Shown: piece by piece, positions 31,101 through 42,210 of the stretch
Position numbering within the stretch: position 1 is the first letter of the stretch
Layout of the letters: each line of letters begins with the position of its first letter
Assembly (NCBI RefSeq): GCF_004365165.1
Contig: NZ_SOCH01000003.1
Location: 144,316 to 208,315 of the forward strand
Direction: 5' to 3'
Origin: Metamycoplasma hyosynoviae
GTDB lineage: Bacteria > Bacillota_I > Bacilli_A > Mycoplasmatales > Metamycoplasmataceae
Length of the DNA: 64,000 bases
The notes under the pieces: model-generated
Told to the model about the DNA's origin: nothing
The model's database searches: none
Seen by the model: only the letters and a program-made list of their open reading frames with translations
Position numbers and translations under genes: made by a program

Positions 31101-31342
31101 GTTGAGTATAATGAAATGCCTTTAGAAGATAAAAGATCATAAATAATATTGTCAATTTCTTCTTCTTTTAAATTTAATTGTTTATATCTTTTTAATAAAT
31201 ATTCCTTAAAATCATTAATAAGCAATATTTCAATATTCTCTCTATGAATATTACGACCATATTCATAAATATAATTTTCTTTCTCAAAAAGTTCTATGAC
31301 TGTTCTCTCAAAATTATTTTCTAAATACTTTCATTCTAACAC
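28178..31342 (-). CDS. hsdR: type I restriction enzyme, HsdR subunit
   Basis: 1054 residues and intact when UGA is Trp. HsdR translocates and cuts DNA lacking the host methylation. An N-terminal nuclease motif (STIELKNPS) is followed by the helicase motor: Walker A YFGATGCGKSYTM, LLTDRNDLDDQL, the DEAH box ISDEAHRTQ, GFTGTPI and QTISRVNRVFEGKDKG. A long helical C-terminus binds the HsdM/HsdS core. The GTG start at 31342 follows the hsdS stop directly, with AGGTGG upstream. It ends the operon hsdM-hsdS-hsdR. Confidence 0.93.
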
Positions 31343-32443
31343 TTATTTACCACCTTGTGATTCTAAAATTGATCCTCTAATTAAAATAGGACAAATTGAA
31401 GAAATTTTTGATTTTAAAATTAACGCACATTTTTCTCTGCTGTTTATTGCATTCAAAATATTTACAATATTATTTTGAATTTTTATATTAGGAATGCAAA
31501 TTTTAACCTCTGACATTAAATCAAAACTAAACATATTCCTTACACTATTAATTGAATAAAATTCAGTTAATCTCGAAAATTCAGTTCTTTTTAATCACAT
31601 CATTAAATAATCTGGATTAAGTATATTTTCATCTTTAACTTTAAATACAACATAAATTGGTGAACATGCAGCATAGTCATTTTCTTTATAAATACATACA
31701 CAGCTAAAATCAATTGGACTATATACAATATTATTTTTTCCAAATACATTGTAATTTTCCAATTTATTTATTTTTTGTTTTGGCAAAATAAAACCATTTT
31801 GGCTTATTCCCAAAAATTTTTTAATTTTTTTATCTTTATTTTTGATTTTAATTTCTTGTATATATTTTCCAATTTCTTCTTGTCCATATTTTTTTCGCAA
31901 AGATTCTATATATCCTTGACATACAAGTTTTAAATCATCAATTCCCTTTTCATAAGAGCGAAGATTTGATAACATTGTTTCATAAATGGAAACATATTTT
32001 TTTTGAATTTCTACAGAAGGGATTTCGAATTCGATATTGCAAAAATCATCTCAATTAAATGTTTCTCTTGCAGAACCTCAAGAATTAAATCTTGCATACC
32101 TATCAAAATCAGAACGATTAAAAAACATCATTAAATATCTTGATAATAATTTACTATTATCTTTTATTCTGAAAACTGGATTTATCGATGAAATAATACA
32201 ATCAGAATCATCATTATAAGCTATACTAATTTTGTTTCCATTTCTAGATGTAACATAAGAATAAGTAAATCAATTGTGTTTAAGAACTTTATAAGACTTT
32301 AAATCTAAATTTCTTGTATTAGCTTTGGTTGGTGTTAATACTTTTTTTATTGATATACCTTTTAATACATCAATACCATATTTGCCATCTATGTTTCGAA
32401 CATCAACCAATTCAATATAGTCTCCCAATCTACTCAATGCCAT
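31343..32443 (-). CDS. hsdS: type I restriction specificity subunit HsdS
   Basis: 366 residues. The two target-recognition domains start at [17 protein letters not shown] and near KFLGISQNGFILPKQK. Each ends in a conserved helix (EIQKKYVSIYETMLSNLRSY and KIQNNIVNILNAINSREKCA), the usual two-half design that reads a bipartite DNA target. ATG 32443 overlaps the hsdM stop by 14 bp, as is common. Only one hsdS copy is present and no inverted partial copies are seen here, so switching by hsdS shuffling is not apparent. Confidence 0.9.
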
Positions 32444-34112
32444 ATCCAATACCTTCAAAAGCTTCTTTCAATTGTTCTTGAATTTTCTTTTCTTCTTTTA
32501 ATAATTGTTTCATCTCTTTTTGAATACGACTCATTTCTTTTGGAAAATCAATTTCCAAATCATGATCAATAAATTCAATATATTTAGAAGGTATTAATGA
32601 TCATAGAGAATCATTGTCAGACACACTAATATTAGTTCCATTTTCTTTTTGTTTTTTATCTGTTATACCATTTCTAATTTCATTAATATTACAACTTTGA
32701 CAAAATTCAGGAACATCTTTATAAACCGATTTTCATTCTATGGATTGCCAAGCATTCAAAGTCTTTTTCACTAATTTCATATCAGCATCATCTAACATTT
32801 TATATCCTTCAGAAGACTGATATCCCATTTTTCTTAAATCCATAAATAATATTTCATTAGTTCTATTTCGAAGCAACACTTCTTCCCCATCTTGAAATAC
32901 ATTTCTACTATTTTTATTATTATTCATAATTCATAAGGTTACAGAAATATCTGTATAGTAAAACATTTCTCTTGGGAGAATTATTATTGCTTCTATTTTG
33001 TCATTTTTAATTAAATTTTCTCTTATTTTAGTGGTATTAGTATCACTTAATGCACCGTTTGCAAGCAAAAATCCAGCAACTCCATTTGCTGACAGTTTAG
33101 ATAACATATGAAGAATTCAAGCATAGTTAGCATTAGATGCAGGCGGCACACCATATCCTATTCATCTAACATCATTTGTTAAAGCTTTATCACTTCTTCA
33201 ATTTTTAAGATTGAATGGTGGATTTGCAATAATAAAATCAAATTTTTCATTTTTATGTTGATCGTCGCCAAAAGTATCTGCAGCTTTCTTACCTAAATTT
33301 GCAGGAATCCCACGAATACCCAAATTCATTTTTGCAAGTTTTCAAGTATCTGGATTAGATTCTTGACCATACACAGAAATATCATTAATATCTAATTTAT
33401 GTGCTTCAACAAATTTATATGATTGAACAAACATACCACCTGAACCACAACAAGGATCATATACTCTTCCCTTATAAGGTTCAATTAATGTTGTAATTAA
33501 ATCAACAATATTATCTGGTGTGTAAAATTCACCTTTTTCATCTGCAGTTTTAATGGCAAATGCATTTAACATATATTGGTATGTTTTTCCAATTAAATCG
33601 TTCATCGGATGTTCTTCATCCTCATGAACTTTATCAATTTCATTGATTAGTGAAACAAAATTTGCATCTGGAAGTGTTGATTTACCATAGATTCCTATTG
33701 GTAATGCCCCCCCCCCCCGCAATTGTGGGTTAGATTTTTCTAATTCTTCTAGAGCAAAATCAATCAGCATTCCGATTGTGTAATTCTTTTCTACTTCTTT
33801 TCCATTTTCTATAATTTTTATTTTCGCTCCTGTTTTTGCATGGTCTTTTATGAAAGATCATCTTGCATATTCAGGAATATAAAATACATTTTTCTCAGCA
33901 TAGAAAGATGAAAAATTAACAGCAAAATTATCTTTTGAATTTAATAATTCTTCTCTTCTTTTTTCAAATTTAATGGATGCAAATTTTAAGAAAACCAATC
34001 CCATTACAAAATACATATAATTTATACCACTCATATTTGAACGAAGCTTATTACATGAATCCATTAAAACTTGTTCAAGTGGTTTCTGTTTATTTTCTTT
34101 TTTTGTAGCCAT
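32430..34112 (-). CDS. hsdM: type I DNA methyltransferase HsdM, phase variable
   Basis: 560 residues in the present (on) state. HsdM transfers methyl groups to adenine at the target read by HsdS. SAM motif [10 protein letters not shown] and the catalytic NPPF (ANPPFNLKN) are present, after the helical N-terminal domain. A run of 12 G codes for Arg-Gly-Gly-Gly at about residues 131-135, and a one-base change would truncate the protein and silence methylation and, through it, restriction. AGAGGA precedes the ATG. First gene of the operon. Confidence 0.93.
33707..33718 (-). repeat. 12-base homopolymer (G on the coding strand) inside hsdM
   Basis: Twelve C on the plus strand, in a region where G+C is otherwise scarce. 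It lies in the coding part of hsdM and keeps the frame open at this length, a standard slipped-strand switch. Confidence 0.85.
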
Positions 34113-34436
34113 TGTTTTATATCCTCTAGTTATATTCTTTTAATAAGGGTTGAACTATTTTTATAATTCTCACCATTTATTAAAATTAGTTTTTTTGATT
34201 GATCAATGTAAAAGTTGTTTATATATAAAATCATTGCGAGTTTATTTATATTTATTTTTAGTAATTATTCATTATATTCTAACCTATATTAACAATAAAA
34301 TATATCTTTTTTACTAAAAAAATCCTTTATACTATGTGTTTCTAGCAAAGGTAATATTATGTTATTTTTTTAATTAGAGATTATGAAATAAATTAACTTT
34401 TTTTACAATAAAAATAGAAAATATTTATCAATCTTA
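34113..34436. other. intergenic region, hsdM promoter region
   Basis: 324 bp between the nuclease/ATPase operon and hsdM. Several TATAAA/TATAAT-like boxes on the minus strand could drive hsdM; none stands out. No frame or RNA gene seen. Confidence 0.4.
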
Positions 34437-36116
34437 TTAAGCAAAATTAGTGATATTTAAAATCTCAATGTTTTTTTCATATGTATCTTTATCTAACAAT
34501 TTATATTTCTCATTTTTTAAAACTTTAATATTTACATTAGTTTCAATGTTATAGTCATCTTCTGAAAATCCTATTGTTGAAAAAATTAATTGATCAAATT
34601 TTTTTGATGATTCAATAATATATTTAAATATCTCTTTTTTCTTATCTTCGTCTGTTTCAGCATTATTAGGACTATCAAGAACCATCGGAAACATTGCACC
34701 ATTAGGATTAAATTTTTGCTTTAAATCATTAATAGTAAAATATCAAATCAAAGTTACAAGTGGAACACGACTTCCACTTCCAGAAAAATTTTTTGATATT
34801 CTATCAAAATTATCATCACCTAATTCTTCTAATTTAAATTTAGATTTCAATTTACTAATCAATGTTTTATAAGCAATGTCAATCGATTTGATTTTATCTT
34901 TTACATCATTAATTTCTTTTAATTTATTTAATTTAATATTTAAATTTTCTATCTCTCTGGGGAGGGATATTAAATCTTTTTTAAGATTATTAACTAAATT
35001 ATTTATTTCTCTAAATTTAAAATATTCTTTAATTTCTATTTCATTTTTACTAATTTTTTTATCATATTCATTTAGCTGTTCAACAAAATTTAAGTATTTT
35101 GTTCTATATTTTTCCAAATCTCTTTTTATATCTAAATTCTCATTATCTAAAATATTTTTCATAAAGTGAATATTATCAATATAGTTGTATTTTTTACTCA
35201 ATATTTTAAATTTATTATTTAAAAGAGAATTGCATTCAATACATTTATTTGTTTTTCAAATATTATTAATATCTTTTTCTGTACTTTTCACATTTTCTGT
35301 TATTTGACCAATGATCATTTTTTGTTGAATTAATTGATTTTTTAAATCAATAATTTTGTTTCTTATTTTACTCATTTCACTAATTAAAGATGAATAAGTT
35401 TGAGATTCAAGCAAAATTTCATTTTTTAGTTCTTCATAATTTTCAGGACATGAATAATTCACTAAATCTGATTCAAGTTCCTTTTTCATTTTTGTTCGAA
35501 ATTCAATTTCATATTTTATTTCTTTAATGTTATCTTCTATTTTTTCTTTTTCTTTTATACGTTCGAAATATTTTTTATTATAAATACCCAAATGTGAATA
35601 AATAACTGAAAGTTTAAAATTTTCAAATTGTTCAAGATTTTTGAATGATTTAAAATATGAACCTTTATATCAATCTTGATCTATGAAATTGATTAAATAA
35701 CTATATGCTGGTGGTGCTATATTCAATTTGTTTTCTTTTCTATTTGGGATTCATATTGAAAAATTAAATATTTTTTCTAATGTATTTGCTAATTCTCATC
35801 TGTTATTACATTTATACATAAGCTCAATTTTTTCATTAAATATCTTAAATAATTTTTCACTTCTAAAAATTACATAACCTTTGCCATCTACTTCAAGAAA
35901 CAAAATATATACTTTGCTTTTTTGATCTCATTTTTTAGAAAAATAACAATCAGCTCCTAATGTATGGTATAAACTTCTTAATAAAAGAGATTTTCCTCTT
36001 TCATTTCCATTTTTTTCGCTTGATGTAATTACATTAAGCCCCTCTTCAAATTCAGTAAAATATGCTTTTTTTGTTTTTAAATCAAATATATAAATTTTTT
36101 TAAATATTATTTTCAT
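34437..36116 (-). CDS. SMC/Rad50-like ATPase of a nuclease-ATPase defence operon
   Basis: 559 residues. N-terminal GLNVITSSEKNGNERGKSLL carries a divergent P-loop (G41-K42-S43, first Gly missing). Long coiled-coil arms follow, and at their centre (about residues 291-294) stands C-I-E-C, like the Rad50 zinc hook. The C-terminal lobe has a signature-like GSGS and Walker B MFPMVLDSPNN, where Ser replaces the usual Glu, as in ABC-three-component ATPases. It overlaps the upstream nuclease gene by 17 bp. It likely senses foreign DNA and controls the nuclease, as LmuB does in Lamassu systems. Confidence 0.75.
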
Positions 36117-37146
36117 TTACTTCTCCACCTCAAGCATATATATGGTAAACTAATAGATATACAACTCTTTTTGTTATTTCTGAATATTCAACTTCAAAAT
36201 TTTTATCAAATTTTTCTGAAATTATTCTTAAATATGAATTAATATCATTAGTTATAGGATTATTTTTCTCAATGTATTTAAAGATTTCTTTTTCTATTTT
36301 CTTTAAAGAAAGATCATTCTGTTTTTGAATTATTTCCGCAAGAGCTATATTGTATTTTCTTTTTTCTGGCATTTTTATTTGTTGACCAATATATTCTCTT
36401 GTTTTTTCAATTCATATATCTGATGAATCTATATGTGTATTTAAAAGTTGCTCAAATTCTTCACTAGTAAAACCTTTGTTTTTCTTTGCTTCTTCAAATG
36501 TAGAAAAATCACTTTCACAACTTGCTTTTTTTGTTGCAGTTTGATATATTAAATTGAAAAATGCATTAGGATTTGGTATTTCTCCCCTTTCACTTTTAGA
36601 AAAGCATTGTACTAATTTACCTAAAATAGTTTCATCATAATTTAGTAAATTAATATTATCATATATATAAAAAACATCATTAAAACATATTGATTTAACT
36701 TCCAATTCTTCACATAACATTTTTTCAATATATTCAAGTGCATCTTGATCAAAATCATTGAAACATTGTTCTTTAAATTGATTACGCCTATTTTTTATTT
36801 TTAGTCTCACATTAGAAACAATAGCTAATTTTATATTTTGTTCAGGAGAATATAATTTGAGTATTTTTCCTAAAATAGAGTTTTTTTTATTTTTTTGTAC
36901 TTTACACAACTTATTTAAATTAAAATTACCATCATTTAGCGTTTTAATTTGATAAAATCAAATTCCATTATCATTATGTAACTCTATATCACATTTATAA
37001 TCAAAAAAAATAGTATAACTTCTTTTTGCTATGTATTCATCTAAAATTTTACCAATGCCTCATAACACTTCTATTTTAAATCTATTTTTTGCAATGCTTC
37101 CAGAAGATTCTTTCGGCAAATTCATATAATAATCTTTTCTATCCAT
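36100..37146 (-). CDS. DUF4297/Cap4-like nuclease effector
   Basis: 348 residues. The N-terminal part matches the DUF4297 (Cap4) nuclease pattern: ESSGSIAKNRFKIEVLWGIG, then DYKCDIEL (D53) and WFYQIKTL (Q66, K68) as a PD-(D/E)xK core, then NSILGKILKLYS and LAIVSNVRLK. The remaining 200 residues are helical and may bind the ATPase. Six UGA-Trp codons hide the frame. It is the first gene of the pair and directly overlaps the ATPase. No separate small middle component (LmuC-like) is present, which is unusual. Confidence 0.7.
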
Positions 37147-37239
37147 AAATTTTTTTGTTTTTTAAAAATTTATCATTAAACTTTCCTAAGTCTATACGCA
37201 ATTATTTATTATTTAGTTTTATTTATTTCATTACTAAAA

Positions 37240-37971
37240 TTATAAATCAATTTTGCTATGCAATTTATCATATAGATTTTGCTTGTTGTTTCACAATCAC
37301 AAGAAATTTTCAATTGTAATTTTTTTATTTTTGCTAAATAAGAATGAATAATAATATATTATTCAAAAATAAAGTTCATCACTAAATTTTTTGAAATCTT
37401 TACATTTTTTTAATTTTCAAATTCAAAACTTTAATGAACTTCCATTTACTACAATAAAATCATCTTTTTTGTAATTAAAAAACATATTGAAAAGCTCAGG
37501 ACACTCTTCTGGAGTTTTATTTTCAAATAAAAATTCATCAGAAATATCTGAATTTATAGCAATCCATTTTTTAAAATTTTCTTTTGCTTTTAATGACATT
37601 AGAATTGGAAGATAGAAATATGTTCCTTCAAAAAAAATAAATAATAACCCCATAATAGCAATAATTACATTTTTTAAAAGAATTCCAACAATAACAAAAG
37701 AGACATTAGTAATAATGATCAACACAAGAATTAAAGTAGTATTGATTATTCAAAACGGTTTTCTTTTCTTATAAAATTCAAGCACATCAACATCAAACTT
37801 TACGTTTGATTTTGTATCTTTTTGATTTTCAAGAATTTTCTTTGAATAAGATAGTAAGGTTTTTCAATTGATAAATATTATTATCATTGCATAAGTACTT
37901 AAGGTTAAAAGTGTGCCAATGCCCAATCATAAAAAAATTCAAAGAGTATCTAATTTTTTAATTTCATTCAT
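37240..37971 (-). CDS. membrane protein, paralogue of the gene at 38126
   Basis: 243 residues with seven UGA-Trp. Membrane segments lie at about residues 10-35, 74-90 and 92-120, followed by a cytoplasmic C-terminal domain. The C-terminal motif FWIWKLKKCKDFKKFSDELY resembles FFVWKYDKLIIPDTPEISDE in the divergent neighbour, so the two are distant paralogues. AGAGGTG lies before the ATG at a longer than usual spacing. Function unknown. Confidence 0.7.
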
Positions 37972-37991
37972 AATTATGATTATTTATCTCA

Positions 37992-38008
37992 CCTCTAGAT
38001 TTTGGACA
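37992..38008 (-). repeat. 17-bp repeat, partner of 38841-38857 (inverted)
   Basis: Minus-strand TGTCCAAAATCTAGAGG agrees with plus-strand TGTCCAAATTCTAGGGG at 38841-38857 in 15 of 17 positions. The two face each other around the gene 38126-38824. Confidence 0.55.
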
Positions 38009-38125
38009 CTACAAAAAATTCACATTTTAATTGTAATCATATAAATAATTTTACTTAATAATTTTCATAAGTGTATTTAAACACTATTAATTAATATAAT
38101 TAATACTATATAATTTTCGAAGAAT

Positions 38126-38824
38126 ATGGACTATACAGTATTATTAATTGTCTTTGTTATGTGACCGGTGTTTTATCAAATATCTTATTTAATAGGGACT
38201 TTTATATTTGTTAATAGAAAAATAATGACAATAGAAATGAAAAATAGTTTCTTACATTCTTTTTGAAGAAGAACTAGTATATATGCACTTAGCTATTTAA
38301 TTTATTTGCTATTTTATTTTCCACTAGCTTTTTATAGATATAAATGAAATTTTGCTAATGATGATTTTCTTTGACATACATATTCTTTAATTATAGAATC
38401 AGCTATATTTTTGATTTATTTTATATGTGTTTTTACTTTTTTAAAAACTTTGAAAATAAATCATAATTTAGATTGAAAACGTATAGAAAAACAAGTAGAA
38501 CAAAATCCAAGTGAAACTTTTAAAAATTCACTTACTATATTAAAAACTAAAATAGTGGGATATAAATATTTGAGACATTTTGCTTGATTTTATTCTCCTG
38601 ATTCTCCCAAAACCCCAAGCAAAACCATAGTAAATAATATGTTTCAATTTTTTGTTTGAAAATATGACAAATTAATAATTCCTGACACACCTGAAATATC
38701 AGATGAAGAAAAATTTTATTATGCACTAGCTATAATGGTTAATGAAATTAAACAATACAATAAAATTGAAACAACAGAAAATGCTATTAATTTCATAAAA
38801 TCAAACATTTGTAAAACTAAATAA
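38126..38824 (+). CDS. membrane protein, paralogue of the gene at 37240
   Basis: 232 residues, with six UGA-Trp that mask it under the standard code. Membrane segments at residues 4-30, about 50-70 and about 85-115 are followed by a soluble C-terminal domain of about 110 residues. Similarity to the divergent neighbour is limited to the overall layout and the C-terminal F-x-V/I-W-K ... I/F-S-D-E motif. No clear ribosome site is visible. Function unknown. Confidence 0.65.
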
Positions 38825-38832
38825 AAAGCTTA

Positions 38833-38869
38833 TTTTTTGCTGTCCAAATTCTAGGGGACAAGCAAAAAA
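38833..38869. repeat. inverted repeat after the membrane-protein gene
   Basis: TTTTTTGCTGTCC (38833-38845) pairs with GGACAAGCAAAAAA (38856-38869), with one bulged A. It overlaps the 17-bp repeat and has no T tract after it on the plus strand. A transcription-end or element-end role is possible. Confidence 0.5.
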
Positions 38870-38880
38870 CTAATTCAAAT

Positions 38881-38905
38881 AAAAAAGCACTGACAAAGTC
38901 AGTGC
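38881..38905 (-). terminator. terminator of tRNA-Thr
   Basis: GCACTGAC (38887-38894) and GTCAGTGC (38898-38905) form a perfect 8-bp stem, followed on the minus strand by six T. Confidence 0.85.
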
Positions 38906-38928
38906 AAAGATCAATTAATATCTTGAAA

Positions 38929-39003
38929 TGGTGCCGACTACTGGAATTGAACCAGCGACCCCTTCCTTACCATGGAAGTGCTCTGCCCCTGAGCTAAGTC
39001 GGC
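38929..39003 (-). tRNA. tRNA-Thr (anticodon GGU)
   Basis: 75 nt with CCA encoded. The acceptor stem pairs GCCGACT with AGTCGGC. The anticodon stem CTTCC/GGAAG encloses the loop ATGGTAA. Single gene, divergent from prfA. Confidence 0.93.
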
Positions 39004-39048
39004 TTATTTTTTTGCAAAAAAACAATTACTATTATATAGTATTTTTTG

Positions 39049-39054
39049 TATAAT
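39049..39054 (+). promoter_or_regulatory. -10 box of prfA, leaderless or very short leader
   Basis: TATAAT lies only 9 bp before the ATG at 39064 and no Shine-Dalgarno stretch is present, so the transcript probably starts at or next to the start codon. Confidence 0.55.
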
Positions 39055-39063
39055 AGAATAATT

Positions 39064-40143
39064 ATGGAAAAAACAATGCACACCTCTTTAATGTCTATTA
39101 AAGAGAAATATGAAAACTATGCTAAAAAACTTGCAGATCCAAATATATATAACGATATAAAAAAATATACACAATATGCTAAAGAGCAAAGTGAAATAGA
39201 AGAAATCTACAAGAATTTTTTAAAATATTTAACATCCGAAGATTCTTATAATATGTCTAAAAAAATTCTTGAAAATGAAAAAGATGAAGAATTAATTTTA
39301 CTTGCAAAAGAAGATATTTTAATACAAGAAAAATTAATGCAAGAATTAGAGCAAGTTTTAAAAGAGTTAATGCTTCCACAAGATGAAAATGATAATAAAA
39401 ACGTTATTGTTGAAATTAGAGGTGCTGCTGGTGGTGATGAAGCCAACATTTTTTCTGGCGATTTATTTAAAATGTATCAAAAATTTTGTGAAGAACAAGA
39501 TTTTAAAATTAATATAGTAGATAGTGTTTATGGTTCAGCTGGTGGATATAGCCAACTAGTTTTTATTGTAAAAGGTGAAAAAGTTTATTCAAAATTTAAA
39601 TTTGAACATGGTGTTCACCGTGTTCAACGTGTACCAGCTACTGAAACTCAAGGACGTGTACATACTTCAACTTCAACTGTGACTGTAATTCCTGAAATTG
39701 ATGAAAATATCAATATAGAAATTCGTCCTGAAGATATTGAAATTAATGTTTTCCGTAGTTCAGGAGCTGGAGGACAATCTGTTAATACCACCGATTCAGC
39801 TGTTCGGATTACACATAAAAAAACAGGTATTGTAGTAACATCTCAAGATGAACGTAGCCAAATTATGAACCGTGAAACTGCACTAAAAGTTTTAAAAAGT
39901 AAGTTATATCAACTAGAAGTCGAAAAACGTGAAGAAGCCGAAAAAGGTATCCGTAAATTAGCAGGAACAGGTGATAGATCTGAAAAAATCAGAACTTATA
40001 ACTATCCGCAAGACCGTGTGACCGACCATAGAATTTCATTGAACACTTCGCTTAAAATCACAATGGATGGTGGCCTTCAAAAAATTATCGATGAACTAAT
40101 CGCTGATGAAAAAGCAAGAAAAATCAAAGAAGCTGGTTTTTAA
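39064..40143 (+). CDS. prfA: peptide chain release factor 1
   Basis: 359 residues, the normal length. RF1 ends translation at UAA and UAG, and with UGA read as Trp it is the only class-1 factor needed. The stop-codon tripeptide PAT ([11 protein letters not shown]) and the catalytic GGQ ([20 protein letters not shown]) are present. I start at ATG 39064; the upstream in-frame TTG-like extension is non-coding promoter. It overlaps prmC by one base. Confidence 0.97.
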   Translation: MEKTMHTSLMSIKEKYENYAKKLADPNIYNDIKKYTQYAKEQSEIEEIYKNFLKYLTSEDSYNMSKKILENEKDEELILLAKEDILIQEKLMQELEQVLKELMLPQDENDNKNVIVEIRGAAGGDEANIFSGDLFKMYQKFCEEQDFKINIVDSVYGSAGGYSQLVFIVKGEKVYSKFKFEHGVHRVQRVPATETQGRVHTSTSTVTVIPEIDENINIEIRPEDIEINVFRSSGAGGQSVNTTDSAVRITHKKTGIVVTSQDERSQIMNRETALKVLKSKLYQLEVEKREEAEKGIRKLAGTGDRSEKIRTYNYPQDRVTDHRISLNTSLKITMDGGLQKIIDELIADEKARKIKEAGF

Positions 40144-40862
40144 TGGATAAATCCCATGAAATTTTGATCCGTGAAAAAATTAGATACAATCTAAAAGCTG
40201 AAATTTCAACCAAAGAAAAAAAGCTCTTAAAACGTCTTTGTCCTGTACAAAAAATTATCAAACGTCAAATTATGCAAGACGTTTATTTGGATCTTTCTTA
40301 TAATGTTTTAATTCCTCGTTATGAGACAGAAGAAGTAATATTAGAATGTTATAAACATATTAATACAACTTCAAATGTTTTAGACTTAGGTTCTGGAAGT
40401 GGTTTTATTGGACTTTCTATTAAAAAAAATGTAGGATGCAATGTTACACTAGTTGATAGTAGTGTGCAAGCTATCAAACAAACTAAGAAAAATGCCAAAA
40501 TTAATAATCTTGAAGTAAAAGTAATTAAATCAAACTGATTTTCAAAAATTAAAAATCAACAATTTGATTTAATCGTTTCGAATCCTCCTTATTTAGATTT
40601 AGAAAAAACTAATGAAATATACTCACCTTCTTTAAAATGAGAACCTAAAAAAGCATTATTTGCCAAAAATAATGGTTTTGAACATTATGAAACTATATTA
40701 AGTAGTGCAAAAAATTATTTAAAACCAACAGGCAAACTTATTTTTGAAATTGATCCTTATATTGCACAAAAATTATTAAAACTTTATCCCAATATTACAT
40801 TAAAAGAAGATATTAATAAAAAATTACGCATTGCAATTTTAACTTACAATGATTTAAATTAA
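40143..40862 (+). CDS. prmC: release factor glutamine methyltransferase PrmC/HemK
   Basis: 239 residues. PrmC methylates the Gln of the GGQ motif of RF1, the product of the preceding overlapping gene. SAM motif VLDLGSGSGFIGL, the catalytic NPPY (IVSNPPYLDLE) and the substrate-approach motif IPRYETEE are present. It is somewhat short (usual length about 280), with a reduced N-terminal domain. Confidence 0.95.
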
Positions 40863-40919
40863 ATTACAATAGATAGTTTTACCATTAAAAATCTTGTTAG
40901 AAAAATAAAATAACGAATT

Positions 40920-40946
40920 TTAGCACTCAATAATAAATTGTGCTAA
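40920..40946 (+). promoter_or_regulatory. CIRCE operator (HrcA binding site) of dnaJ
   Basis: TTAGCACTC (40920-40928), a 9-bp spacer, then TTGTGCTAA (40938-40946). The left half is the perfect CIRCE consensus and the right half differs at two bases. It lies 12 bp before the dnaJ ATG, so bound HrcA would block the promoter or leader. Confidence 0.85.
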
Positions 40947-40958
40947 AATACTTTTACT

Positions 40959-42089
40959 ATGAAGAATAAACGTGATTATTATGAAGTTTTAGGTATTTCT
41001 AAAACTGCTAGTGAAAAAGATATAAAAACTGCATACCGTAAACTAGCAATGGAATATCACCCCGATAGAAACAAAGCTCCTGATGCTGAAGAAAAATTTA
41101 AGGAAGTATCAGAAGCTTATGAAATTTTGTCAGATCCTGAAAAAAGACAAAAGTATGACAAATATGGTCATAATGCTTTCAATCAAAATTCTTTTTCAGG
41201 ATCTGCTGAAGATATATTTGAAAGCTTTTTTAAAGATTTTAGTTTCGGTGGTGATTTTGAAGGTGGAGATCCATTTGCTGATATTTTTGGTGCATTTACT
41301 GGAAGATCATCTCGTGGTAGTAGAGGTGAAACTAGAAGAAAAGGTGAAGATCTACAAACCAAAATTACTATCAGTTTTTTAGAATCAGTACTTGGTGTAG
41401 AAAAAACTGTTAATTTAGAAAAATTTACAGTTTGTTCACATTGCAATGGCTCAAAAGCAGATAGCAAAAGCGATATCCGCACTTGTTCTAAATGTAATGG
41501 TGCGGGTGAAATAAGACAATCAATGGGATTTTTTACTAGCGTTTCTACTTGCCCTAAATGTTATGGTAAAGGTCAAGAAATTTATAAAACCTGTCACGTA
41601 TGTCGTGGAGAAGGTTTTGAAAAGAAACTTGTACAAGAAAAAATCACCATTCCTGGTGGAGTTGAAAATGGTCAAAATCTTGTTTTGAGTGGATATGGAA
41701 GACCTTCTCTTTCAGGAGGACAATCAGGGGATTTATACATTTTAATCACAGTTAAACCCCATAAGCATTTCGAAAGAATTCCTAATAATAATATTGTTTT
41801 AAATGTTCCGGTTTCAGTTTTTGACATTATGAATGAAGTCAAACTTACCATCCCTACTCCTTATGGGCCTACTTCTATAAAACTTTCTAATTCTATGAAT
41901 ATAAATGATCCTATTAAATTAAATGGATATGGTTTTCCTTCAATAAAAGGAAATGGTAAAGGAATGTTAATTGTTATATTAAAACCTTATATTCCTAAAA
42001 TGTCAAAAGCAAGTCAAAGTAAAATAAAAGAAGTAAGTGAACAAACAAAAGACACAAATTATTCTGATTGATTAAAAGAATTTAATTAA
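40959..42089 (+). CDS. dnaJ: chaperone DnaJ
   Basis: 376 residues. It stimulates DnaK ATPase and delivers unfolded proteins. J-domain with HPD (EYHPDRN, about residues 33-39), a Gly/Phe-rich linker, four CxxCxGxG-type zinc repeats ([31 protein letters not shown]) and the C-terminal substrate domains. The first zinc repeat ends CNGSK, slightly degenerate. One UGA-Trp lies six codons before the stop. HrcA control is indicated by the CIRCE operator. A terminator follows. Confidence 0.97.
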
Positions 42090-42114
42090 GCGTTGCAAGG
42101 TTGCAGCGCTTTTT
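42090..42114 (+). terminator. terminator of dnaJ
   Basis: GCGTTGCA (42090-42097) pairs with TGCAGCGC (42102-42109) through one G-U pair around a short loop, then TTTTT. Confidence 0.8.
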
Positions 42115-42210
42115 ATTAATCAAAATAATTTTTGCATAAAGTAATATATTGCATTAATTTGTGTTAATATATTTTTTATTGATTTTTCAAAAATAGCAGA
42201 TAGAGGTTAT

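Noticed and set aside
28178..31342. hsdR as a broken gene in several pieces
   Set aside because: All interruptions are TGA, which is Trp in this organism; the frame is continuous from GTG 31342 to TAA 28178.
32430..34112. hsdM as a pseudogene because of the homopolymer
   Set aside because: With 12 G the frame stays open across the tract and joins both conserved motif regions.
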